Positions 11,024-21,700 of a stretch of DNA of 64,000 nucleotides are shown in pieces. A program made the translations under genes and the position numbers. The notes under the pieces are model-generated. The model was not told the origin of the DNA. It was given only the letters and a program-made list of their open reading frames with translations, and did not search any database. The DNA is from Flaveria trinervia (lineage: Eukaryota > Streptophyta > Magnoliopsida > Asterales > Asteraceae), in NCBI GenBank assembly GCA_025506515.1, contig CM046453.1, positions 9,139,776-9,203,775 of the forward strand, written 5' to 3'. The first letter of the stretch is position 1, and every line of letters starts with the position of its first letter.

Positions 11024-12190
11024 TAGTTTTTATTTTTAAACAAGTGTAACTCGTTTTTCAGAAAGAAGGTGCATAAGAGCACCAGCAGTTACACCCAGTT
11101 ATTGAATCTTTTTATAACCAGTGTTTTATTGAGTCTTGAAACCTCAATAACGTGAGAGCAAAGAAGGAAACATGAGACCGATACTCGAGCGACATTCGCA
11201 AACAAGTAACCAAACAATGAAAACACTGGTCAAGCTAAAGTTAAACATAACCATGATTAAACACAACTCGTTATTAGTAACCAGTCAGAGACATGCATCC
11301 TTATGCATGGTCATGTATCGGCAAATAGTTAGAGCCACTCCACGTTATGCATTTTTCATTCGGCTGTAAAACCAAAGCCAGAAAAAAAATTAACTCAAAA
11401 TCAAAACGAGTGAGAGGGCAACAATAAGCGGACTATATAGTAAATAACAACTTTTATAAGTTGAATGACAAACGATAACCAAACTATACAATGTTGTATG
11501 AAGTCGCGGCCAAAATGTAACCAAGAACAAGCCGCGGCCATAGCAACAAGCAAATAGAAACCAAGGGGAAATTCACGGCCAAAACCAGAGTCGCGCCCTA
11601 GGCCGTAGTCACGGTGTGAAATCACGAATCGCGGCTAGAATTTAACCATAGTGATATGTGAACAAGTGGGGTCATAATCATGAAGTGCTTTATAGTCAAA
11701 AGCCGCGGCCAACAGCATTAAAACGAGCCGCGGCAGATAAGTGGTTTGTGGTCAAGGGCCGCGGCCATCAGCACCATAACGAGCCGCGGCCGAGAAATGG
11801 TTCGTGGTCAAAAACCGCGGCGAACAGAATTAAACGAGTCGCGCCGAGAAGTGGTTTGTGGTCAAAAGCCACGGCCAATAGCATTTAAGGGGAAGTCGTG
11901 GCAGGTTCAAGACTCACGGTGACCAGAGGGACACCATAGCCAAACCTCGAGTCACGGCCGAAGCCTCGGGTACAAGTCGCAAAGCCATTGAAACAATCGT
12001 GGCCAAAAGCCGCACGGCACCCCGCGGTCATGGTGAGGCATCAACAATTCGCAAAGTCAACAATCAACACAAAGACATGGAGCATAAAAGCATGAATATC
12101 ATTACGAACAAACGTCGAGTCAGGGTACAAGTCTAATAACATCACAAAACAAATATCCAACAAACAAGCTAACTACGCTGGAGCAGGGCC
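11024..12190. repeat. Gypsy 3' spacer with dispersed GCCGCGG motifs
   Basis: Non-coding DNA between integrase and the antisense gene. Between about 11505 and 12010 it holds more than ten copies of GCCGCGGC, or versions differing by one or two bases (mostly CG to TG or CA), spaced roughly 30-60 bp apart within a loose tandem repeat whose units share words like AAGTGGTTTGTGGTCAA (11741, 11852). The same motif fills the LTRs. No protein domain is seen; the plus ORF 11658-11888 is a by-product of the repeats. Confidence 0.75.
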
Positions 12191-12191
12191 T

Positions 12192-14235
12192 TCAGCCGGG
12201 GTGGTCAGAATGACTTGATCTCCTCAAGAGGTGAATCATGCATTGCAGCAATGGTCTGGTCATTGGAAATGTGGCCTTGTCAAACGAGTCTGATTCAGCT
12301 CGTAGCTTCTTCAATGCATTTTTGTCAAATTTCTGCGCCATCTCCGGTTTCTTGCCCTCGGCAGCAAGGCGTGCACCATCCAACAATCCAGCATTGTAAC
12401 CAACTTTGTCTGACAAACTGTTAATCTTTGCTAACGCATCAAGGAACTCGTCGCTGTCACGAACCTTATTGAAAGCCAAGGCAACACCTTCTGAAATGAT
12501 CCATTCTTCTCAGATGTGAGAAGAGACACTTTGTCCTCAAGGTTCGCAATTCGGTTTTCAGAGACAAGTTGATTATCCTTCAAATCCGAGGTAAGTTTCT
12601 TACTGCAGCCTGCTGAATACACAACTCCTCCGGGGGACCACTAAGATCTATAGTAAGCTTTTCCTTAACAAGGTCAGACGCATCACAATGGGACTTGAGA
12701 GAAGCGTTTTCAGCCTCCAGCTTGGACACTTGCTTCTTGAGGTCACGAATCTCATTAACACTATCCACCCAACGGCCGTGAATCTCAACAAATGAAAACA
12801 AACTGTTCACCATAGACAAACAACCGGCATTCGATAGTGCCCTATTTTTCAAAGCTTCCCCACGAAAGAATTATGCAGGTGTGCGGGATGCAAACAAAAT
12901 CCCTACACGCATCTGGGGTCTCGAAAGTTGTTCCGTTGGTCAGCTCCCAATCGGAATAAACTTATCCTCCGCGTTCAGCTCGGAGTCCTCAGAAGAAGCA
13001 GCAGTTTTTTTTTCGTTACCCGAACCACCAACTGAATGATCACCAAGATTAGAAACGGTTAACATATATACATATGAATGTGAATAATGTTTGAGTATGA
13101 GGAGCAACTCTCACCAGAGACGAAGAAGAAGCAGAACCAGAACTGCCAGAATGCGAACCATAAGCCGCCTCAGCCGCGGCTGAGGGCTCTCCTTGAGGAG
13201 CCGCGGCAGGCGAGAGGGGGGGGGGGGGGACGGCCGCGGCCGCAATCTGGGCCGCCCAACCCCTGTCTACGCTTCATTTTGGGGCGACTAGGGGGAACAG
13301 AAGCTTCATCAACACCTTTCCGCTTACGAGTAGGCGGTGGCATGGTCTCACCAGGTTGAACAACGTAGCCAGCGTTGGTATCCAAAATAGAAGTCGCACC
13401 CCCAGGCAAAGCTTCAACCTGTTCAGAAACATCCTCTTTTGCAGACAATTTCATGCGCTCGAACAGACCCATACCTGTAAAAGCACATCACACAAATCAG
13501 ATGGATAAACATGTGCATTAAGACACAAAGTAGGGAAGCAACTTACGTTTCCCTTGATAAATCATAAATGGAACCGCGTTAGGGTCAGCCCAGTTACGAC
13601 TAACACCGGCCATCACAAGGAAATGCTCAGAATAGCTACAGAGTGGAGTAGGCTCGGCTCTCAAGAGGTCATAAGCGGACAGATCAAATGTGTCAGGCTC
13701 GGGAAAAGGATCCTGAATGGGTTTACTAGTTTCCAACCAATGCATCTCAAATGGAATTATGCTAGATGAAATAAAAAAGAAATGGTCTTTCTAATGCTTT
13801 AGGCTAGTTATGGTTCGAGAAATCATAGGAGGCTTAGGAGCTTTTCTCTTCTCAAAAGTTAGCCAATCACCTATCCTATTCAACTTATAAAAAGCCCTAA
13901 ACAAATTAACTTCGGGTTCCAAGTTACGAGCACGGCAGCATATCTCAAAATGGTATACTTTAATAAGTCCTAGGGGAACAAGTTGTGATAGATGGATATC
14001 ATAATGCCTAACGAGCAAACACAAAAACCGACTAACCGGGATGCGAAAGTTACAAAAGCTAAAAAAATGAGGTGTAAAGAGCTATCGTCCCCACCGGTGC
14101 ATCCCTCACGGTCGACGAGGGAGGAGGGACGGTAGGGCCAAGCTTAGGAGAAATACCATAGCGATGCCTAAAGTTGTTTAAAAAATCTTGAGTGATGACT
14201 GAGTGTCGAAGAACAACGTCATTTCTACACTCCAT
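12192..14235 (-). pseudogene. Antisense ORF of Tat-type gypsy element
   Basis: A gene-sized reading path lies on the strand opposite gag-pol, as described for Tat/Ogre elements. It starts at ATG 14235 (MECRNDVVLRHS) and continues through fragments at 14059-14235, 13791-14024 (HYDIHLSQLVPLGLIKVYHFEIC) and 13518-13745. A probable intron, donor GTAAGT near 13547 and acceptor TTTACAG near 13474, leads to 13170-13472, which has a Pro/Arg/Lys-rich segment including KRKG and KMKRRQ. The last part, 12192-12852, is coiled-coil-like (IRDLKKQVSKLEAENASLK). Several frame breaks are present. The N-terminal part resembles a conserved region of plant retroelement antisense ORFs, from memory only. Function is unknown; a nucleic-acid-binding or dimerising role is a guess. 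Confidence 0.7.
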
Positions 14236-14353
14236 TAGAAACACGAAAGATGAGAAGAATAACGTACCGGAGAAATTTGTGGTCCCGAACAAGAAGGTTG
14301 GGAGAAAAACTTGAAGAGTGAAAGGTTGAATAAAGAATGAAGGAACATGAGGC

Positions 14354-14361
14354 AATTTATA
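14354..14361 (-). promoter_or_regulatory. Predicted TATA box for antisense ORF
   Basis: The minus strand reads TATAAATT in the context TTCTATAAATTGCC, about 120 bp upstream of the ATG at 14235. That is the right distance for a TATA box plus a short 5' UTR. It would drive transcription against gag-pol from within the element. Confidence 0.5.
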
Positions 14362-14698
14362 GAAGAAACCCTAGGGAGGGGGCGGCTAGGGCCGCATGTC
14401 AAGAGATATCGGCCCAAAGGCCGAGGCATGGGGCGGCTAGGCCGTAGCACGAGGAGAACGCGGCTCGAGGCCGAAGTGACATCTCGGTCCGGTTTTCAAA
14501 ATGTGAATGGGTCACCAAGGTCGTGTCATGTAGGCAAGCGCGTGGCTCAAGAAGAAAAGAGAATGATTTGATTGATGTTTAATCGATTCGGGGCTCGAGG
14601 CACAAATAGTTTAAGAATGATGGTGACAAATGGGCACGTCAATAGAAAGTACAAAGGTCATAATTATTCCAATGACATGGTTGTAACCATGACATTGG

Positions 14699-14710
14699 AC
14701 TGGGGGGACA
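14699..14710 (+). other. Polypurine tract of gypsy element
   Basis: ACTGGGGGGACA directly abuts the 3' LTR start at 14711, the usual place for the plus-strand primer. Confidence 0.8.
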
Positions 14711-15726
14711 TGAAGGGGTATCACCCTAAATAAAGATCAGCCGCGGCTCACTAAGGCTAAGAGCCCAGCCGCGGCCCATTCAGGCTGATATGTCTTCACG
14801 GCGACCCAAGTTCAGCCGCGACACACTAGGACTAGGGGCCCAGCCGCGGCTCTCTAGGGCTAGAGCCCCACCCTCGGCAATCCAAGTTCAGTCGTGGCTT
14901 GCTCAGACTGGAGGCCCAGCCGTGGCCCAACCTCCGTCCCGTATAGGCCGGGACCCCAAGCTACGATCCGTGATGCCCAACTTGCGTAACGTACCTAAGC
15001 CGCGACTAGCTTATCACGGGAACAAGCAGGAGAGGCCCAGAGCCGCGGCACTGGGTATGTACCCCCAGTCGCGGCTCAGTATCCCCAACCTCATTCGAAC
15101 ACCAGACTTCGTAAAATTCCCATGTCAAGCACTTGTGAAAACCCTCACATAAACTTGGCAACCAAGGAACCATTTCATTGGTTGCAAAGGAATAAGAAAG
15201 AAGACAAAACGGATAAAGCCAAAACAATGGCAGGAAGTCGGAACAGCCACCATATCCCCAGGTCAACTATCAAGACAAACCTCATTAATGTTAGTCAGAA
15301 ACCCTTTACACCAGAAGGGTATGAAACTCTAAGCTAAGGAATTTCAGTTCCAGATCATTGACCACAGGCTTCCAAAAATAAAGCCATGCTATGTTCAATC
15401 CCCATGTTTCAACACCATAAATACTTCTGAAATTCCATAAGAAGTGGCAGATCCATACACCCACACATTCACACAACGTTAGTTACCAACCATTTTCTTA
15501 TTAATCCTCTTGAAGCTCTTGATACAAATACTTATTCTCACACCGGAGTGTGGTCTCGGGGAGAAATCCTTTTCTGTCCGAGGCGAGGCTCACGGTGTTG
15601 TTGTTGTCTTGCAGGCATTCCAGTCAGCTGAAGCTCGCGTCAAGTCCCTGCCTAATCCACAACAACAACCTCATTCACGCACTGTTCCCGAGTCTTAATC
15701 CCTTGATTAAGATCCGTGTAGCAACA
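14711..15726 (+). repeat. 3' LTR of gypsy element
   Basis: Starts TGAAGGGGTATC and ends GTGTAGCAACA, 1016 bp, near-identical to 4804-5814. Visible differences include several CG to TG or CA changes, for example in the palindrome copies around 14890-14925. Confidence 0.92.
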
Positions 15727-15731
15727 CCGTG
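15727..15731. repeat. Target site duplication (right), CCGTG
   Basis: Matches 4799-4803 exactly. Confidence 0.9.
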
Positions 15732-18700
15732 ACAAAATACAAATAGTACTATTTGGTTGACATCCCTTCATTAGTTGGTCATGTCAACTCTGACTTTTTG
15801 TCATCAATGCATCTCTTCCAATTTGTAATGGTGTTACGTGATAAGATAAGTATTTGGGGAGTGCGGGAAACCAAAGCTTTGGTTATGGCTCATTGTAACT
15901 ATATCATTGTATGTTGTATGTTCGAAAAAAATGTTTACTATATATCTGTGGCCTAAACCCACGAGCTCACCCATCCATTTGGTTTACCATTTTTAACATG
16001 CTTTTCAAAAAACAATAAGTAAGCTGGAGTAAGGACTTTTTCCATGCCTAAAAACACTTTGTTTTTGTTACTTTATGCTTGTATATACTGTATTTAGGAA
16101 TATTATTATATAAGCACTAGGAACCTTTAGTGCTTGAAACTCTATGTAGACAATAATGATTTAAGTGAATAGAAATATTTAGTAATCTCTTATAAATAAT
16201 GTTATGATGATACCATTTCTCATCACACCTTGTGTTGTCGTTTTAACGGAGTGTAACACTATTCTTGTTTAAGGTTCATATGGAGGTGTTTTTCAAAAAA
16301 ATTCAAGAAAAAGGTATGCTTATATATAGTAGGGCTTCCTACATCAACTTTGTTGACATTAAGCAATTTTATGTGTTCGACTTGAGTTCATGACTAATGC
16401 TATACGTTTGCTCAAACAGGTTTCCTCTTTACTTCACTTTCTAATTCCAGACAAAGATTTAGACTTTGGTTTACAAGCTTTATTCAACGATGACAGTGTC
16501 TTAAAGCTTAAGCTATATATTGAAAAACACAATCACTCACTTGTACATTGAACATAGTGAGACTAGCTTAAGACTTATGAGACAATTAACCTCACATTTA
16601 TATAAGATTGTGATCAAGGAACTTGATGAACATACAAGTCTAGCTCAGAATTTGTTACGTTAAAAGCTCTTGCAAAAATTTCAAGCACTTAATTAACTTT
16701 CTTGAGAACTTGATGAACATACAAGGTTCTTTTTGTTTGTAGGTAACCCATTAAACGTATAAAAATGTGAGCATACACATTTTTGCGTAACAAGTGTAAA
16801 ATTAAAATAAAAAGTATAGATCGTTTTATAAAAAAATTCAAGGATTTGATTTCTTTTTGTTCTCTTTGTTCGCGAAACAATTTAGTTTTATGTAATGAAT
16901 CTCGTCCTATATGAAGGATTAAATATTTAAACACAATTAAGAGGTGTTTTGCTTAAAAAGCATATGAATCTCGTCCTATAATGTAATGTTCTATGGATCT
17001 TTGATTAAAGAAAATCAATTGATGAGATGATAAAATTGTGCCGCATGAGCAACTATTGGGGTTGAACGGACAATTTGGGAAAGATGTTACAATTGTTAAC
17101 CTTTTTAAGTTTCAACATTTTTTCATGCATAAATAACCTTTTATAAGAAATTATCTTTTTAAAAATAATTACGTTATAAAACTGTGTATTATTTTTATCT
17201 AATATGAGTATAGAGTATTAATATATATTTTTAAAATGAAATTTTGTTTATAAAAAACTATAATAAACTATGCAAGGTTATACATATTTTATATTGTACA
17301 GTTATACTATTACACAGTTTGATTATAACATTATACCGTGCGGTTATATCCATGTTTGGAATGAGTTTTTTATTACATGTTGGTGATGTGTTGTTATACA
17401 ATTTATGTATTGTGTGGTTTATGCTAGGAAGTTGCTTATAAAATGGATAGAGATACCTCTTGTCATCGTGTACAATTGTCAGCTTTTTAACGTTCCTTAT
17501 GTTTTTAGGAAAACCCACTGTATTAGTGAACCGTCTCTAGTCTCTATATGTGCACATGTATATGTATGCCTATTGCATGCATCAAGGCCATCCCTAATGG
17601 CGTGTCGGCTTTGTGTGACCGGTTCGAACCCAAATTTCAAGGGGCCCAAAGATTTTATATCGTATATATTTCAGATTTGCTATATTCTACAGGGGGCACC
17701 AACCAAATTAACCTACAATAAAAATCATATTATTATTTATGTTTGTACCCAACGATATTAACTCGGTTGATTGTCGATAACACCGAATTAATCACCTACG
17801 CCTCATTAGTTTGTACCTAACATTTTTGTTGATTATTATAGCAGTCATCATCGTAGACTAATGATTTTTTGTTTATATATAAAACTTTATTTTATTTTTA
17901 AGGGTTTTATATACTTTTCAAATAAGATATTCAAAGTCTGCACCGGCTGCATATCACACATGAACTAGAGTTATCTCAACATGTTTTAAGTCTAAGATCA
18001 ACTTATATATTATCGGAATGAGTTAACTGCCACGTGGTTTATCAAGTCATTTATGACTAGATCAATTGTTAAATTACGTTTACAAGTTTTATGTTAACTA
18101 AAAGTTTAAACGAAAGCACTTGAGTGACATGAGTCGTGTTAGAACTTCGATACACAACTCGAGGCCACATTTTGCACGATAGATAACCGACGTACTTCAA
18201 TATATATGGCTCCCACCATGGCATAATAACCCTACTATTAATGTCGTAAAGTGAGCTGAGACAAGCTTGAGCTAAAATCTTTGTACTCGGCAACAAAAAA
18301 ATAAGAATCAATAGTTCGGTTACATCAATCGATTATGTTTTGCAAATTTGTCTCTCTTTTTTTCTCTATTATAGTGTTGTTTGTGTTCTCTTGTTCTTGT
18401 GAAAGTTTCAACGATCACACGCAGGTGAACTTCAATTTTCACTAGATTCGGTTCAAAGCGTCAAACTCAAAACTCGCTATGTGTTTCAAGTTCATTTTTG
18501 GTATTCTCGATAAAGTTCGACTTCAACATTACTAAACAAACATCATTATCATTAGCATATACAGATATACAAACACCAGACTTGAAGCCTTACTAATCAC
18601 CAACCGGTTGTTGCATGAAGTTTGTTATCTGTTGCTTGCAACCCAAGGCAGAATCTCACTTAATATAGACACAAATACAAACATATAACATATTACTACA

Positions 18701-18732
18701 CTCCATTCATACACCTCACCAACCACCTTAAA
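15732..18732. other. Intergenic, no gene recognised
   Basis: Three kilobases of AT-rich DNA. Small ORFs such as 17405-17761 show no domain. Short repeated words occur (AATCTCGTCCTATA at about 16899 and 16966; ACTTGATGAACATACAAG at about 16620 and 16708). The last few hundred bases should hold the promoter of the TBL gene; TTAATATAGACAC near 18660 is a possible TATA region. Confidence 0.5.
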
Positions 18733-21700
18733 ATGACAACTTTACCCTCCTCCGACCGCCGGAGTCAATACCTCTTCCCTGCTGCACTTGCTTCACTTCT
18801 TTCATCGGGTCACTGCGAGTTGTTCTTGACAATCTGAAAAACAGACACTCGGTTTTCAGCCCATCGAGTGGCGGATACCACGTTGTGAGATCACCGATTC
18901 ATGTATCTAACGATGAAATCATCGATAACGGTTGCGATATCTTTCAAGGGAAATGGGTGTGGGACAATGTGTCTCACCCACTCTACACAGAAGAAAGTTG
19001 TCCACTTTTGGTCAAACAAGTCACTTGCCAGAAAAATGGGAGACCTGATTCATCATATCAGAATTGGAAGTGGCAGCCTAATGGATGCAATTTACCAAGG
19101 TCAAAGTCAAAATTCAAATTCAAAGTCAAACTGAGTGTTTGTTGATTATTTGTCTTGTTTGATGTTTATAGATCATAACATGGATGGATTTATGGTTTTG
19201 GTAGGTTTAATGCTTTGAAATTGTTGGAGATTTTGAGGGATAAAAGACTCATGTTCGTAGGCGATTCGGTCCAACGAAGCATGTTTGACTCAATGGTGTG
19301 TTTGGTTCAATCTGTGATTCCTGAGGGGAAGAAGTCTCTTCAAAGAGTGCCTCCTAGAAAGATTTTCAGAGCTGAGGTAGTACCTTTTGCAAGTATAGTT
19401 GTACAATATGTGATTCTATGCTTTTATGGTCATAGATTATGTTATATTCTCCTAGAATATTGATATTTTTGTTGTTTTGAATGTTAGGAATACAATGCAT
19501 CTATTGAGTTCTACTGGGCTCCTTTCCTAGTCGAGTCTATTTCCGATCATGCAACGAACCATACGGTATTGAAACGGCTAGTCAGGCTCGACTCGATATC
19601 CAACCATAGCAAACAATGGGAAGGGGTTGATATTATGGTCTATGAAAGCTATGTCTGGTGGATGTATAAACCCACAATTAATGCCACGTTAGTTCTCCGT
19701 CCTTAACATGATATTTCAAAACCTTCAAGGGTTGTGCAATAGTAAGCGCTCGAGTCCTTTTAGCACAGGATTCAAGTGTGAATCCCACTGTTAGACAATT
19801 GGATCAAGAGAAGCAAACAACAATATTTTTGTGGGAAAACACACCCACGACTCTTTTCTTTTATTGAATAAAAAACCACACTTTAAACTCTAAGACAATG
19901 ACCCACATTTATACTAATACTAACCTTGATACTAATGAAAATCCCCACTCAAACACAGCTGGAATGACAACCCATTCACAGTTAAAACATAAATACTAAT
20001 ACCTTAAATAGAATTAATTAAAACTTACTAAATAAACAAACCTATCTTTAGACTCTTGATGATTCCCCCCCCCCTAAACTTTCACATATGACCACAATTA
20101 GGATTAACTTCTAACAATCACCCTCTTAATCCTAATGTGGCCTTCCTTCTCTAAAGTAGAGTTGACTCATCATCTTCACAAACTAAGTTGGCCTCCTCAT
20201 GCTTTGTTTTGACTTTGGACATTCGTATGCAAAGTGTCCAAACTCTTCACATCGATAGCATTGAACCCATGACTAGTCTCGGTCTCCCATTGTCTCCCGT
20301 TGAACATTTCTTGAACCGGGTCGATTCTCACGGCCCCTTCCTCTTCCTAAACTTCGACCTCTACCACGACCTCTTCCATCCCGATTAACCCATCCACAAC
20401 CTTGTTGATAATCACTACCATTTCTTGGTTTAGGATGTTCATCATTACAGGTGAACATCAATTTACTTTGCTTGTCTTCAATTTCATCTTGGGATTTTAC
20501 CCGCTCCTCATAAGCTTTGAGTCGACCCACCACTTCCTCAAATGTCATTTTCTCAATCTCCGAGTATTGCTCAATTGAAGCAACGATTGGCAATATTTCT
20601 TTGGCATAGAATTCAGGAACTTTCTCACCACTAACTCATCATCAGTGAAGATCCAAGACTTTTATACTTTGATTGTAGCCCGCTAATCTTACCTGCAAAT
20701 TCATCAATAGTCTCTGTTTCAGTCATCTTCATTGCTTCCAACTCACTTCTAAGTGTTTGCAAGCGAGCCTTTTGAACCCTCTCAGCTCCCACATATCTGA
20801 CCTATAATGCATCCTAAACATTCTTCGGATCATTATGCTTTGACACTTGAAGTAACACATCCTCCAGTAGTGACTGAAATATCAACGCCTTCGCCATGTA
20901 CTTTCTTCTATCATCAATAACACTTCCTGTCACAGGTTCTATGGCCTCTCGAAAACCATGTGCAACTAAGATGGTCTCCATCATAATTGACCATGCAGTG
21001 TAGTTTGTTGTGGTCAATTTTGGACATTGCAAAGTCACATTGCTTGGTTCTCGGTGGGGTACAACAACTGTTCCTACACTTTCTGTCATCTTCTTTCTGA
21101 ACTACCCGATCACTTTTTTTTCACAAAAAAACTCTTTCTGCACAAACACTTCCTGCAGCAGTAGCAAAACTCCTCTGATTCACAAACTTCAACAGCAAAT
21201 CAGCAAAAACCAATCTGTTTCACATAGATACAGCAGCAGAATGTAGTCTGTTTCACACAGATACAACAGCAAAATATAGTCTGTTTCACACAGATACAAC
21301 AACAGAATGTAATCTGTTTCACACAGATCAGATTCTCGTTTCTTCACGGAATTACCCTTTTTCCCACTTTGATCAATCACTGATTAGTTCTTCTCGAACC
21401 CGCTTTCACAGCAAACTTGGTTCAATCCTTCACAGATTAAACGTCTTCTCCTGGTATCACACCACAGGTTTTCTTCACCGTCGTTCGCTGCATCACGCAA
21501 ATCTTCTCTGATTAGCCTTGATTGTGTCACACAATCAACGCTCCATAATTATATGAACCAATCACAAGTTCAAATATGTCTTCAGTCTTCGTAATTGATC
21601 TATCACAGATCGTTTTCTTCTATCTTGTTCGGACAATTCTTCTTCTTGTCTTCAACAACCTTTGATGGTTTTTCTTCACAAGTCTGGATCGTAGCAGTCT

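Larger units (their letters stand above)
4804..15726 (+). mobile_element. Complete Ty3/gypsy element, Tat-like lineage
   Basis: The element is 10.9 kb long, with about 1-kb LTRs, a perfect 5-bp target duplication CCGTG at 4799-4803 and 15727-15731, a PBS, gag, protease, reverse transcriptase, RNase H, integrase, a 3.7-kb 3' region with an antisense ORF, and a polypurine tract. Two consecutive RNase H domains, no chromodomain, and an antisense ORF after integrase are traits described for plant Tat/Ogre-type gypsy elements. The two LTRs differ at only a small number of positions, mostly CG to TG or CA, so the insertion is recent. gag-pol is interrupted by several frameshifts and stops, so this copy cannot encode the polyprotein as read. 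Confidence 0.93.

Noticed and set aside
17590..17700. Possible hAT-type terminus around GGGGCCCAAAG
   Set aside because: No matching inverted end or target duplication was found.
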